A stretch of 64,000 nt of DNA from Chromobacterium haemolyticum DSM 19808 (GCF_000711885.1 NZ_JONK01000001.1:124001-188000), one strand, 5' to 3'; shown: positions 8,331 through 21,354, counted from the first letter of the stretch. The notes: generated from the sequence alone by a model not told the origin. Made by a program: numbers and translations.

Positions 8331-9827
8331 ATGAAGAGAATACTGATCAGCGCGCTGATAGCCGGCCTGCCTGGCATGGCATTGGCCGATGCCAAGGCGG
8401 ACGAGCTCGCCAAGCTCAAGGCGCAACTACAAGCACTGCAGAGCCAGATGCAGGCTTTGCAGCAAGCGGTGGCCGCGGCGACCGAGGCCAAGGCGCCAGC
8501 GGACGAGGCCAACGCAGACCTCAAGGAGAGGGTGGCCGGCATGGAGCTGAAGGTGGACAAGCTCAACAACGCCGCCACCGACGGCCCGCTGGCCGGACTT
8601 AGCGTCACCGGCTACCTGGACCCAACCTATATCTACAACCGCGCCAACAATAGCTCCGGCTTCCAGTTTCTGAATCATCAGAATACCTATGCCTACAGCA
8701 ACAGCACCTTTGGCGACGTCTACCTCGACATCAAGAAGACCTTTGGCGTGGGCCCCACCGCCCCCAGCGCGGAAATCAGCATCATGCCCAACCGTGGTTC
8801 CGGCAACACCCTGCTGGATGGCGGCAGCGGCAACAACATTATCAACACCGCGCAGTTCACCTATCCGCTGTCGGACACCTGGTCGTTGACCGCCGGCCTG
8901 GTCAACAGCTTCGGTGGTTATGAAATGCAGCAATCCAACCAGATGACCACGCTGACCCACGGCCTGCTGTACGACTTCAGCGTGCCGGGCTCCTATGTCG
9001 GCGCCGGCTTCAACTGGGCGCACGGCGACTGGGCGTGGAAGTTCATGCTGGGCAATGAGCAATACCGCACTCATGCCAATCTGGCCTCCACCGGCAGCAA
9101 TGGCGATACCGGCAACCCCATCGTCAAAAGCAACAACACGCCCACGCTCACCGGCCGGGTTGACTACACCTGGAGCAGTGCGCTGGACCTGGGCTGGTCC
9201 TTCAACGCCGGCCGCCAGACGCTGCTGACCAGCGCCGCCCAGTCCGCCAGCAATCCCGCTCCGGTGAGCAACGGTTGTCTGGCCGGCAACAGCGGCTTTG
9301 GCTACCAGTGCGTCAGCAAGGACCCATACAGCAATTACTTCTATACCGAAGTCGACGCCAGCTACACCTTGAACGATATCCAGTACAACGCCGAGTTCGA
9401 TTACGGACGGCAGCAGAACGCCGCCTGGAACGGCAGCGCGGCGCAATGGTATGGGGTCTCGTTGCTTGGGCACCGCAAATGGGTGACAGATCTCCTGGGC
9501 AAGATGGGCGCCACCTTGCGTTACGACTACCTGAACAACAGCAAGAACGGAGGCGGCGGCGCCGGCGTCGCGCTCAATGCCAACGGCTACGACGGCGTCA
9601 ACGGCTTTGGCGTGTCGCAGGCTTGCGTGGCCAGCGGCGCGGCCGACTGCAAGGGCGCCAATCGCCAGGCCTTGACCGCGGACTTGTTGTTCTATCCGAC
9701 GGACCAACTGACGCTGAAGTTCGAGTACCGGCACGACTGGGCCAGCCAGGACGTGTTCCTGCGCAACGACGGTCGCTTCCGTCGCAGCAACGATATGTTG
9801 GGCGCGCAGGCGGTGTACAGCTTCTGA
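8331..9827 (+). CDS. Outer-membrane porin-like beta-barrel protein (DUF3138-like)
   Basis: A 498-aa exported protein. Residues 1-19 are a signal peptide (cleavage after ALA). Residues 20-85 form a heptad-rich coiled coil (ELAKLKAQLQALQSQMQAL..., later ADLKERVAGMELKVDKL), as in trimeric porins with a periplasmic stalk. From about residue 90, alternating hydrophobic/polar strands with many aromatics (LSVTGYLDPTYIYN, YTWSSALDLGWSFNAG, LTLKFEYRHDWAS) indicate a beta barrel, and the chain ends in a terminal Phe (QAVYSF), the usual outer-membrane assembly signal. The pattern agrees with DUF3138 proteins of beta-proteobacteria, from memory. Its place after potFHI suggests it could admit polyamines through the outer membrane, but it may be an independent gene. 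A clear terminator follows. Confidence 0.75.
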   Translation: MKRILISALIAGLPGMALADAKADELAKLKAQLQALQSQMQALQQAVAAATEAKAPADEANADLKERVAGMELKVDKLNNAATDGPLAGLSVTGYLDPTYIYNRANNSSGFQFLNHQNTYAYSNSTFGDVYLDIKKTFGVGPTAPSAEISIMPNRGSGNTLLDGGSGNNIINTAQFTYPLSDTWSLTAGLVNSFGGYEMQQSNQMTTLTHGLLYDFSVPGSYVGAGFNWAHGDWAWKFMLGNEQYRTHANLASTGSNGDTGNPIVKSNNTPTLTGRVDYTWSSALDLGWSFNAGRQTLLTSAAQSASNPAPVSNGCLAGNSGFGYQCVSKDPYSNYFYTEVDASYTLNDIQYNAEFDYGRQQNAAWNGSAAQWYGVSLLGHRKWVTDLLGKMGATLRYDYLNNSKNGGGGAGVALNANGYDGVNGFGVSQACVASGAADCKGANRQALTADLLFYPTDQLTLKFEYRHDWASQDVFLRNDGRFRRSNDMLGAQAVYSF

Positions 9828-9842
9828 TTAGGAGCGAGGACG

Positions 9843-9873
9843 GGCGGCCCGGCGCGGGCCGCCTTTTGTTTTG
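9843..9873 (+). terminator. Intrinsic terminator after the porin gene
   Basis: The 8-bp stem GGCGGCCC / GGGCCGCC has a 5-nt loop and is followed by TTTTGTTTTG. Confidence 0.85.
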
Positions 9874-9921
9874 CCCGGCCATGGGCGACAATGCCCATCC
9901 CTTCCTCGTTACCGCCATGTC

Positions 9922-10956
9922 ATGTCGCGATTGAAACCCTGGCTGCAAGACCGCTGGCCGCTACCGCGTTATCGGCCCGATCCGCGGCAAGCCCATCATG
10001 GGGCCGATGGCTACCACAATCTATTTCCTTTCCAGCAACCGCGGCTGCTGGACGTGCTGCGTTGGGAATGGCAGCGCCGCCGCATGCCGGTGGTGCGTCA
10101 CCGGCTGGAACGCATTCCGCGCCAAGAACCGGACTTGGCCGCGCTGAACGCCAACCGGGGCCGGCCGTCGCTGACCTGGGTGGCCCATGCCACCAGCTTC
10201 ATCCAATTGTGCGGCAAGAACATATTGATCGATCCGATCTGGTCGCAGCGGGCCTCGCCGCTCCAGTGGGCGGGACCGGAACGGCAGTTGCCGCCGCCGA
10301 TGGCTTTGCAGGAACTGCCGGCGATCGATCTGGTGCTGATTACCCACAATCATTACGACCATCTCGACTTCAACACCGTCAGCCGGCTGGCGCGCCAGCC
10401 GGCAAGCTGCCCGCATTTCGCCGCGCCGCTGGGAGTGGGAGCGACCTTGCGGCGCGCTGGCGTGCCTGTGTCGCACATCCATGAGCTGGACTGGTGGCAG
10501 TGTTACCGTCTGGACGGCGTGGAGGCGGAATTGACGCCGGCCCATCATTGGAGCAAGCGCTGGATGTTCGGCGACGAAAACCGCGCGCTGTGGGGCGGCT
10601 TCGCCGTGCGCGGCGATGGGCTGCAGTTCTGGTATCCAGGCGACACCGGTTATCAGGACCAGCTGTTCCGGCTGATAGGCGAACGCATCGGCTTGGTGGA
10701 TCTGGCCTTGTTGCCGATAGGCGCTTACGAGCCGCGCTGGTTTCTCAGCCCGCAGCACGTCAATCCGGAGGAGGCTGTGCGAATTTTGCTGGACACCGGG
10801 GCGCGAGCCGCCTGGGCAGTGCATTGGGGCAGCTTCATCCTTACCGACGAGCCGCTGGATCGCCCGCAGGACGATCTTGCCGCCGCGCTAGCGCTATGGA
10901 ATATCTCGCCGGAGGTCTTTCAACGGCCGGCCATGGGCGAAACACGCTGGTTTTGA
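9922..10956 (+). CDS. MBL-fold hydrolase, NAPE-PLD/RomA-like
   Basis: A 344-aa soluble metallo-beta-lactamase-fold enzyme starting at the ATG at 9922. The zinc-binding motif HNHYDHLD (HxHxDH) follows the strand DLVLITHN. Further ligands are plausible in PAHHWSKR and in YPGDTGYQD (bridging Asp), with a late His in AVHWGSF. The stretch WVAHATSFIQLCGKNILIDPIWSQRASP is characteristic of bacterial homologues of N-acylphosphatidylethanolamine phospholipase D and of E. coli UlaG/RomA-like proteins. Bacterial substrates are mostly unknown, so a phosphodiesterase acting on a lipid-like substrate is only a family-based guess. No signal peptide is seen, so it should be cytoplasmic or peripheral. It is monocistronic between the porin and argS. 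Confidence 0.82.
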   Translation: MSRLKPWLQDRWPLPRYRPDPRQAHHGADGYHNLFPFQQPRLLDVLRWEWQRRRMPVVRHRLERIPRQEPDLAALNANRGRPSLTWVAHATSFIQLCGKNILIDPIWSQRASPLQWAGPERQLPPPMALQELPAIDLVLITHNHYDHLDFNTVSRLARQPASCPHFAAPLGVGATLRRAGVPVSHIHELDWWQCYRLDGVEAELTPAHHWSKRWMFGDENRALWGGFAVRGDGLQFWYPGDTGYQDQLFRLIGERIGLVDLALLPIGAYEPRWFLSPQHVNPEEAVRILLDTGARAAWAVHWGSFILTDEPLDRPQDDLAAALALWNISPEVFQRPAMGETRWF

Positions 10957-11039
10957 GTCCGATCTTGGCAGTAAATCCCAAACGTCGTCGTTTGAGGCTT
11001 ATTTTACCGATGCGGCTTGGCTGCAAGCATTGCCCCTGA

Positions 11040-12842
<1,803 letters not shown>

Positions 12843-12863
12843 ACCGGTCTTTCCGGCTCAAGC

Positions 12864-12896
12864 ATGCCGCCCGCGCTTCGCGCCGGCGGCATTTTT
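12864..12896 (+). terminator. Intrinsic terminator of argS
   Basis: ATGCCGCC / GGCGGCAT arms enclose an inner CGCG / CGCG stem and are followed by five T. It lies 21 bp after the argS stop. Confidence 0.85.
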
Positions 12897-12923
12897 CATG
12901 GGGGCCGGGGATGGCGGGGGCGT

Positions 12924-13136
12924 TCAAGGCGCGGCGGGTGCTTTGCCGACCTTGGTTTCTCCGTTTGCGTCCGCCGCCGGATCGGCCTCTTCGACGCCCA
13001 TTGCTTTGTTCGCCGGCGGCTGGATGGAGGCGCCCAGCATGTCCAGCACCTTGGCCATGCCGGCCGGCATGGCCGTGTCGCTGCGTCCCACCTCAACACG
13101 GTATTTCGCGGATAGCGTTTGCTCTTTCATGTTCAC
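12924..13136 (-). CDS. Small hypothetical protein
   Basis: A 70-aa frame on the minus strand with an AAGGAT ribosome-binding site about 6 nt before its ATG. It encodes a soluble, acidic/alanine-rich peptide (MNMKEQTLSAKYRVEVGRS at the start, then a Met-Ala-Gly-Met segment and a low-complexity Ala/Asp/Glu/Lys tail). I recognise no family. It is convergent with argS. The good ribosome-binding site and protein-like N-terminus favour a real gene; the low-complexity tail keeps confidence moderate. Confidence 0.5.
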   Translation of the reverse strand: MNMKEQTLSAKYRVEVGRSDTAMPAGMAKVLDMLGASIQPPANKAMGVEEADPAADANGETKVGKAPAAP

Positions 13137-13208
13137 ATCCTTGGAATGGGGGCGGAGGGCAGTCTACGCCGATTGTGATGTCTTTGTCATGGTATTGGCT
13201 GGGGGGCT

Positions 13209-13365
13209 TCAAGGTGCTCCGCTCTTTGTGTCCAGCGCAACTTGGTTCCGGCCATTGGCCTTGGCGCGGTAAAGCGCCTGGTCGGCGCGTTCCACCACCG
13301 CTTCGGGTTGCGCGCCGGAGGGGCCGAAATTGTCGTTGACGCGCTGGACGTAGGCGGGGGGAGGG
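13209..13365 (-). pseudogene. 3' remnant of a GGDEF (diguanylate cyclase) gene
   Basis: The last roughly 50 codons read YVQRVNDNFG ... VERADQALYRAKANGRNQV, the unmistakable C-terminal end of a GGDEF domain (the RADxALYxAKxxGRN helix). Everything upstream (signature motif and sensor) is absent: the open frame continues to 13631 but that part runs through the tmRNA terminator and the attachment site and is not protein-like. The fragment cannot make c-di-GMP. The rest of the gene is not in the window. Loss of its 5' end may be connected with rearrangement next to ssrA. Confidence 0.72.
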
Positions 13366-13427
13366 ACGATAGGGTTATAGATTGGCTGCGTATTGGGGCG
13401 CATTGCGAAAAGGGTGGCGCAAACCGA

Positions 13428-13463
13428 CAAAAAACCCCGAAAGCCGTGAGCTATCGGGGTTTT
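13428..13463 (-). terminator. Displaced tmRNA terminator
   Basis: On the minus strand, AACCCCGA ... TCGGGGTT arms end in a run of T. It lies about 35 bp beyond the left copy of the 20-bp repeat. That is where the ssrA terminator would stand if the island between the two copies were removed. Confidence 0.7.
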
Positions 13464-13496
13464 CGAGTTTTCATGACGCGTCATGAAATGGTGTTG

Positions 13497-13516
13497 TGGT
13501 GGAGGCGGCGGGAATC
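13497..13516. repeat. Left attachment-site copy (att direct repeat)
   Basis: TGGTGGAGGCGGCGGGAATC repeats, without mismatch, the 3'-terminal 20 bp of ssrA at 15354-15373. Homology stops on both sides of the 20 bp, which is what site-specific recombination at a tmRNA end leaves behind. Confidence 0.85.
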
Positions 13517-13660
13517 TGCTCATATCGATGAATATATTGGATTTTACCGAAATACTGTAGCAGGTTGTATCCGATTGGAACACCCCGCAAGGTCCCCTCT
13601 CCATGCCTGAATGCGATTCCCAAACACGCAATCACATACAGATCATAAGCTGCCTATTAT

Positions 13661-14221
13661 TTAATCAGAGGCGCAAGCCCGCTTTACACTAGCCGTAGAG
13701 ATGCCAAAGCGATCAGCAGTGGCCTTGATGCTGGCTCCGTTCTCCATGCGCCATGCCTTTACTTCAGCATCCTTGATGGTCTTTACCCGGCCTAGAGCCT
13801 TTCCTTCGGCCTTGGCGCGCTCTATGCCTGCCATCTGTCTAGCCTTGATGTTGCCCCGTTCAAGCTCAGCAACCGCCGCAAGCATCGCTAGCATGGCCTT
13901 GCCGATGGGTGTAGATAGGTCGAAGCCTTCCCGCATGGATACCACGGTTACGCCTTTGGCTTGCAGGGCTTCCACCGTGGACAGAACATCAATGGTATCG
14001 CGTCCCAAGCGGTCTATAGCGGCCACTACAAGCGTATCGCCTTCCCGCACATAGTCGAAGCAAGCCTTGAACTCAGGCCGCTGCATGGCCTTTACTGCGC
14101 CAGAAACGCCATCATCGGAATAGAAGCGCTCAATCTTGTAGCGGTCCTCGATGGTCTTGCGTTGGGCTGATGTGTCTTGTTCATCCGTGCTGACGCGAAG
14201 GTAGGCGATGGTCTGGCTCAT
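13661..14221 (-). CDS. Serine recombinase (resolvase/invertase family)
   Basis: A 186-aa small serine recombinase. The catalytic domain begins IAYLRVSTDEQ with the nucleophile Ser11. The family motifs LVVAAIDRLGRD and STPIGKAMLAMLAAVAELERGNIKARQMAGIERAKAEGKALGR lie where expected; the latter spans helix E and its junction with the DNA-binding part. The C-terminal helix-turn-helix is ASIKATADRFGISTASVKRAC. This is the Tn3 resolvase/Gin-type size, not a large serine integrase. Such enzymes resolve cointegrates or invert DNA at paired sites. Inside a tmRNA-bounded island it could work on sites in the repeats upstream of its own start (14237-14330). Catalytic residues look intact, so it may be active. 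Confidence 0.92.
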   Translation of the reverse strand: MSQTIAYLRVSTDEQDTSAQRKTIEDRYKIERFYSDDGVSGAVKAMQRPEFKACFDYVREGDTLVVAAIDRLGRDTIDVLSTVEALQAKGVTVVSMREGFDLSTPIGKAMLAMLAAVAELERGNIKARQMAGIERAKAEGKALGRVKTIKDAEVKAWRMENGASIKATADRFGISTASVKRACASD

Positions 14222-14236
14222 GGTTGCTGCTCCAAG

Positions 14237-14330
14237 TGGCTCATAAACTATGGCTCACATTCTAGGCATGGCTCAGATTTAAATCAACACTTTTGATCCA
14301 TCATGGTGATGGGTTCTAGACTATGGCTCA
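14237..14330. repeat. Direct repeats TGGCTCA upstream of the recombinase gene
   Basis: Copies of TGGCTCA lie at 14237-14243, 14251-14257, 14269-14275 and 14324-14330, the last three as ATGGCTCA(C/G). An inverted partner (GAGCCAC) lies near 14346. They begin 16 bp upstream of the recombinase start, so they may be its binding sites (res or operator), or iterons of a former replicon. Confidence 0.5.
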
Positions 14331-14636
14331 CAGGGTGTACTCAAAGAGCCACCTTCAAAAGGTACCCTGCCGGCCATGGAAGACCGGGAAGAGTATCTGG
14401 TAAGCCTTTGGGTACAAAGACAGCCCACATGTTTTCAAGAGTGCTTACATGAGCTTGGTCAGTATATAGCCCCTTCGAGACACCCCCTGGGGGGTAGTCC
14501 GCACCCTTCTTATCTCAGATACCCATTTAAATTTTTCCGGCACTTTTAGCCACCTTGCACGCCTCAGAGCCATGTCCCATACTCAATAAGAAATGCCTTT
14601 TGCATGCTCATATAGACTGTAACTAGGAGGATGCCT

Positions 14637-14948
14637 GTGTTCCAGCTGAAAGAAGGCGCGTATTACGCCATAGGTGACACGCTGACAGTTCTAAACGGCA
14701 CTTTCCTTTTTGATGGGGATGGAAACATAGTAGGCACTGTGGGCGCTTGGAACACAGCCATCGAAGGCTATCCTATCATCGCCTACAAGGGGCCGTGGGG
14801 CAGTCTTCACGCTGGTGGCGCGCATGCAAGATACACAGCGCAGTTTGGAGTAAAGGACATTATGGGAACAATTAAAGAAGGTCCTATTATTGAAATCTTT
14901 AATTTAGATGGCTCGCTGAGGCATACCTACAGCCTTACTGTTGTCTGA
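14637..14948 (+). CDS. Small hypothetical protein of the ssrA island
   Basis: A perfect AGGAGG at 14625-14630 directly abuts an ATG at 14631 but stands 6 nt before the GTG at 14637, so I take the GTG as start (103 aa). The protein is rich in Gly, aromatic and beta-branched residues with short alternating strands (LTVLNGTFLFDGDGNIVGTV, GPIIEIFNLDGSLRHTY), suggesting a small all-beta fold. No signal peptide, membrane helix or known motif is seen. As the only cargo-like gene of the island it may be a defence, toxin-neutralising or phage-derived protein; nothing in the sequence decides between these. Confidence 0.6.
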   Translation: MFQLKEGAYYAIGDTLTVLNGTFLFDGDGNIVGTVGAWNTAIEGYPIIAYKGPWGSLHAGGAHARYTAQFGVKDIMGTIKEGPIIEIFNLDGSLRHTYSLTVV

Positions 14949-15353
14949 CTTCCTTCCCTTCGCCGCTTACAAAGGTCCCGCGCTGCATCAACTACAGTAC
15001 AACTCTAGCCCACTTTGAAGATGGTTCTTATCCGGTAGCGTATCAAAGCTAGGCTAACTTCAATGAACTTGGCTAACCTCTTTAAGAAAAAACATGATCC
15101 AAGGCCATCAAATCCAGGAAGATAGTTGTATCAGAATGGCAATAGAAACAACTTGTCGGAAATAGTAGGTAGAGCGTCGAAGGTAGATGTGAGAGGAGAA
15201 CTCATCAGGCCCATATCGATAGCTAGAACCAATGAATTCTGAATTTATAATAGAAAAAGCCCCTACAGGTCTTTGGTGTACTTTGGTACACTTTGGACAT
15301 GTAAGGGCTTGATTCACTGAGGAAATGCTGTCACTCAATGAGTTATGACATGT
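14949..15353. other. AT-rich, gene-poor end of the island
   Basis: This 405-bp stretch up to the tmRNA 3' end has no convincing gene. A 76-codon minus-strand frame (15108-15338) starts at a TTG without a ribosome-binding site; its CPKC motif may be chance. Confidence 0.45.
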
Positions 15354-15373
15354 TGGTGGAGGCGGCGGGAATC
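15354..15373. repeat. Right attachment-site copy, the 3' end of ssrA
   Basis: This 20-bp sequence includes the encoded CCA end and the acceptor/T-arm of the tmRNA and is identical to 13497-13516. Confidence 0.85.
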
Positions 15374-15718
15374 GAACCCGCGTCCGAAAGTCCTCTACAG
15401 TGAGTTCTACATACTTAGTCGTGTCATTTGGATTTAACCGCTGCCACGCCGACGGACAGGCTGGACTTTGGCGAGTTACCTATTGTTTCGCACTATGCCA
15501 AGTAACCCGACATAGCACTAGCAGATGTAAAGTGACACTACAGGGTTTTGACGCCCCCGGCCCATCTGCGAACCGTTGTAGTGTCTAGCTAGCCCTTAGG
15601 CTGCCAGAGCGTAAGTTTCGTCGTTTGCGACTAAATAAACTCAGTGTTTTACGGGGTGACTGAAATCCCGGTATGCCCTCATCTGCTTCGCAACCCTCGT
15701 CGAAACCAGGTCGCCCCC
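15354..15718 (-). ncRNA. ssrA: Transfer-messenger RNA (tmRNA)
   Basis: A 365-nt tmRNA on the minus strand. The 5' end reads GGGGGCGACCTGGTTTCGAC and the 3' end GGTTCGATTCCCGCCGCC followed by TCCACCA; these pair to form the tRNA-Ala-like acceptor stem and T-arm with an encoded CCA. The internal tag frame (15599-15628) encodes ANDETYALAA followed by TAA (15596-15598), identical to the Neisseria-type tag. It rescues stalled ribosomes and marks the nascent protein for ClpXP-type degradation. The gene is complete in spite of the island at its 3' end, because the 20-bp repeat restores the lost sequence. Its original terminator now lies 1.9 kb away at 13428-13463. Confidence 0.97.
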
Positions 15719-15732
15719 AGATAAGAATCTAG

Positions 15733-15738
15733 ATTATA
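15733..15738 (-). promoter_or_regulatory. ssrA promoter -10 box
   Basis: TATAAT on the minus strand lies 15 nt before the mature 5' end, leaving room for a short leader removed by RNase P. No good -35 hexamer is seen at the usual spacing. Confidence 0.6.
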
Positions 15739-16186
15739 TAGACAATGGGCGCACAAGGCTAGTTCCGCGGCCTTTTTTGTACGAATTCAACCGCTGTCGG
15801 GCGGGGAGGAAGGCCAGGTCGGCTAGGGATGATGCCTGTCATATGGCTCTGCTTGAAACAGAGTTAGCGTTTCTCTTGCGCAAGCCGATGTCTTAAAGAA
15901 AAGGCGAAGTCAGGCTGTCGGAAACCAAGACGGTAGTCTAGATTGATAGTTTTATTGATGAGCAATGGACTGAAACGCTCCGGGTTTGGTTTATCCTGTT
16001 TTCATGAGCGGGATGCGCTTTCCAAAAAACTTTAGTGTTTAAGGGTTTTTCCATCAGGGCTGAATGTGGAGAGGCCAATTTCAAATTAATGGCCTTTTTA
16101 CGCGTGAACATTTGCAACTTCAGTTGGATTGACTATGTTGACTTCATGACTGGCCGCAAATGCGTACTTCTCAGCGAGGAGGAAAT
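15739..16186. other. Gene-free region upstream of ssrA
   Basis: About 450 bp without a credible gene between the divergent ssrA and the gene at 16187. Apart from the hairpin at 16072-16099 I see nothing distinctive. The right part is AT-rich and probably holds the promoter of the downstream gene. Confidence 0.5.
16072..16099 (+). terminator. Possible intrinsic terminator in the ssrA upstream region
   Basis: AGGCCA / TGGCCT arms with a 12-nt AT-rich loop are followed by a run of T. It has no obvious upstream gene on this strand, so it may end a small unannotated transcript. Confidence 0.4.
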
Positions 16187-16630
16187 ATGATGGATAAAGA
16201 GGCGCTCAGGCAGGAAGCCATGAGATGGCGAAACTGGTTTAGCAAAGGTCAGCGGCTTTGGAGCTTCGCCCATCATACGGCCATCTTCGGATCGATTCTT
16301 TGCAGCGTGGTGGTGGGGGGCTTGCTGCAGGTGCAAGGGCATGATCTCAAAGGTTATTCCACCGTGTTGACTTCAATCGCCGCGGCTTTGTCCAGCTTGG
16401 CCGCCGCGGGGGGGTTTGAGCGCAAGTGGAAAAGCAACCGCTTGAGCCGCAGCCGGGTGGATGGCCTGCTGATTGATATTGAGGCAGGCTCGTACAGCAT
16501 GTCGGAATTGGCTTGTCAGTTGAAGGAAATTATTTCCAAGCATGATCTGGACGTGACTAAAAGAGACAGCATGGAGCCTTTGCTGGTGGAGCATAAAACC
16601 AGCAGCACCGTTAAATCCCTGCTTTCCTGA
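16187..16630 (+). CDS. Two-TM membrane protein, SLATT-like
   Basis: A 147-aa protein with a strong ribosome-binding site (GAGGAGGAAA) before the ATG at 16187. After a basic/aromatic N-terminal helix (WRNWFSKGQRLWSFAHH) come two membrane helices, about residues 34-50 and 58-76, then RKWKSNRLSRSRVDGLLIDIEAG and a soluble helical tail. This layout, two closely spaced helices with conserved Trp/Arg before and an amphipathic helix after, resembles SLATT/DUF4231 proteins, some of which are pore-forming effectors in nucleotide-signalling defence systems. No SMODS or SLOG partner gene is adjacent, so the defence role is a guess and the family call is tentative. Confidence 0.6.
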   Translation: MMDKEALRQEAMRWRNWFSKGQRLWSFAHHTAIFGSILCSVVVGGLLQVQGHDLKGYSTVLTSIAAALSSLAAAGGFERKWKSNRLSRSRVDGLLIDIEAGSYSMSELACQLKEIISKHDLDVTKRDSMEPLLVEHKTSSTVKSLLS

Positions 16631-16688
16631 GCGGCGCTCCCGTGAATGAAAAGCGCTGATGGCGGCCATGGCGCTTTGATTTGAATGT

Positions 16689-16730
16689 AAAACAGTCCTT
16701 GTCGTTTATTCGACGCGGACTGTTTTCTTA
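16689..16730. terminator. Bidirectional terminator between convergent genes
   Basis: AAAACAGTCC (16689-16698) and GGACTGTTTT (16717-16726) are perfect inverted repeats with an inner GTCG / CGAC stem. A-runs and T-runs on the two sides let it work on both strands, between the gene at 16187 and the HD-GYP gene. Confidence 0.82.
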
Positions 16731-16776
16731 TTGTCGGGTGAATGTCGACGCGTTTTTACCTGCTCGCTAGGCATGC

Positions 16777-17873
16777 TTAGTCGGTATAGCGCTCGGCAAT
16801 AGCGCGGAAAGTTTCCGTCAGGGCCAGGAAGGCGGCGACGATGTCCGGGTCGAAATGGCTGCCGTAGCCTTCGCGGATGATGGAGACTGCCTGTTCATGG
16901 GGGAGGGGGGGCTTGTAGACGCGGCGGGAAATCAAGGCGTCGTAAACATCCGCCACCGCCATTAGCCGGGCGGAGACGGGGATGTCGTCTCCGGCAAGGC
17001 CTTGAGGGTAGCCGCTGCCGTCCCATTTCTCCTGATGGCTGTACGCGATTTCCTTGGCGTGGCGCAGAAAACTGCTGGGAGAGTTCAGCAGCCTCTCCGC
17101 GGAGGCGATGGTATCGCGCCCCAGCGTGGTGTGGGTTTTCATGATTTCGAACTCTTCCGGCGTCAACTTGCCGGGCTTGAGCAGGATATAGTCCGGAATG
17201 CCCACCTTGCCGATATCGTGCAAGGGCGCGGATTTGAACAGTTCTTGAATGGTTTCCTCATCCAGCGCGGCTTGGAAGCGCGGGTGGTTGCGCAATTGCG
17301 TGCACAAGGCGAGAACATAGTTTTGCGTCCGGCGCAGATGGTTGCCCGTTTCATGGTCGCGGGTTTCCGCCAGCGAGGCCAGGGCAAGGATGGTGACGTC
17401 CTGGACGACTTGCACTTCGTGGGTACGGCGCTCCACCTCTCTTTGCAGGAAAGCGGACTTGTCTTCCAGAAAGTCCGCGGCGGCTTTGAGCCGCAGATGG
17501 GTTTTGACCCGGGCCAGCACGATGGGAGGAGAGATGGGTTTGATGATGTAATCCACCGCGCCGGCGTCGAAGCCGGCTTGTTCATTTTCATTTTCGCCCA
17601 TTGAGGTCAGAAAGATCACCGGTATCCGCGCGGTGCGTGGGTTGGCCTTGACCTGGCGGCAGGTTTCAAAACCGCCGATGCCGGGCATCATGATGTCCAG
17701 CAGCAGCAGGTCCGGCAGTGTTTCGGCCTCCAACAGTTCCAGCGCGCGTTCGCCGCTGTTGGCGATTTGGATTCGGTACTGGTCTTTGAGCAAACCGTAA
17801 AGCAAAGTGAGGTTTTCCGGCATGTCGTCCACGATCAGAACAGTCTGGCGCGGCGCAGCCGGTGCGGAGTCCG

Positions 17874-17877
<4 letters not shown>
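16777..17877 (-). CDS. Response regulator with HD-GYP c-di-GMP phosphodiesterase domain
   Basis: A 366-aa two-domain protein. Residues 12-130 form a receiver with acidic pair VDD, phospho-acceptor Asp61 in [10 protein letters not shown] and Lys in YIIKPIS. A coiled linker leads to an HD-GYP domain: HD at 219-220 in [24 protein letters not shown] at 280-290, and [13 protein letters not shown] after it. These metal and substrate residues are complete, so it should hydrolyse c-di-GMP when phosphorylated, like RpfG. The gene starts four bases inside the end of the hybrid kinase gene (ATGA overlap), so the kinase is the expected phosphate donor. The output of this pair would be lower c-di-GMP. Confidence 0.95.
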
Positions 17878-20972
<3,095 letters not shown>

Positions 20973-21354
20973 ATGTCGAAGCTCCATCCATCAACGGATT
21001 TCGTGTTTATGAAGCAATCATATTTTGCTGTTTTATAGCATATGGACTCGCAAGAAGGGATGGAATGTCCATTGCCTGGCTCTGGGCTTTCAAGCGCCGG
21101 ATAAATCGAAGGAAGTTGCAAAGAGGGACGTGGACGCATCTCCGAGCCGGCTTTGCAGCGAAGCGAGGAGGGCTTGAACGGCGGATGAGGGGGGAGATGG
21201 AGAGGTGGGGAGGTGGCTCATGTCGCTGGTGGCGCCACGCCGGCGTATGCGCTTGTGAAGCGCGGCGCGAATGTCGTCCAACCTTTGCTCGCTCTTGTGG
21301 ACGTCTTTGGTGTTTGCGCGCAGAGCCTCTTGGGCGATCCGTCCACGGTCAGAG

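Larger units (their letters stand above)
13497..15373. mobile_element. 1.86-kb island integrated at the 3' end of ssrA
   Basis: The segment is bounded by perfect 20-bp direct repeats; one is the true 3' end of the tmRNA gene and the other lies just ahead of the displaced terminator. It carries a serine recombinase (13661-14221), a set of short direct repeats (14237-14330) and a small ORF (14637-14948). It is visibly more AT-rich than the flanks, above all between 14949 and 15353. No tyrosine integrase, the usual enzyme for tmRNA sites, is present, so this is a minimal or decayed element. Confidence 0.82.

Noticed and set aside
8427-9734. 435-codon minus-strand frame opposite the porin gene
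   Set aside because: It is the antisense shadow of the barrel protein; no start signal or known motif.
13366-13631. 5' part of the minus-strand frame running into the GGDEF remnant
   Set aside because: It runs through the tmRNA terminator and the att repeat and is not protein-like; only the C-terminal part is homologous to anything.
15108-15338. 76-codon minus-strand frame with CPKC next to ssrA
   Set aside because: TTG start, no ribosome-binding site, AT-rich noncoding end of the island; the motif is too short to count.
13497-15373. CRISPR array or prophage in the ssrA island
   Set aside because: There are no regularly spaced repeats, and no phage structural or replication genes; the short TGGCTCA copies are unevenly spaced.
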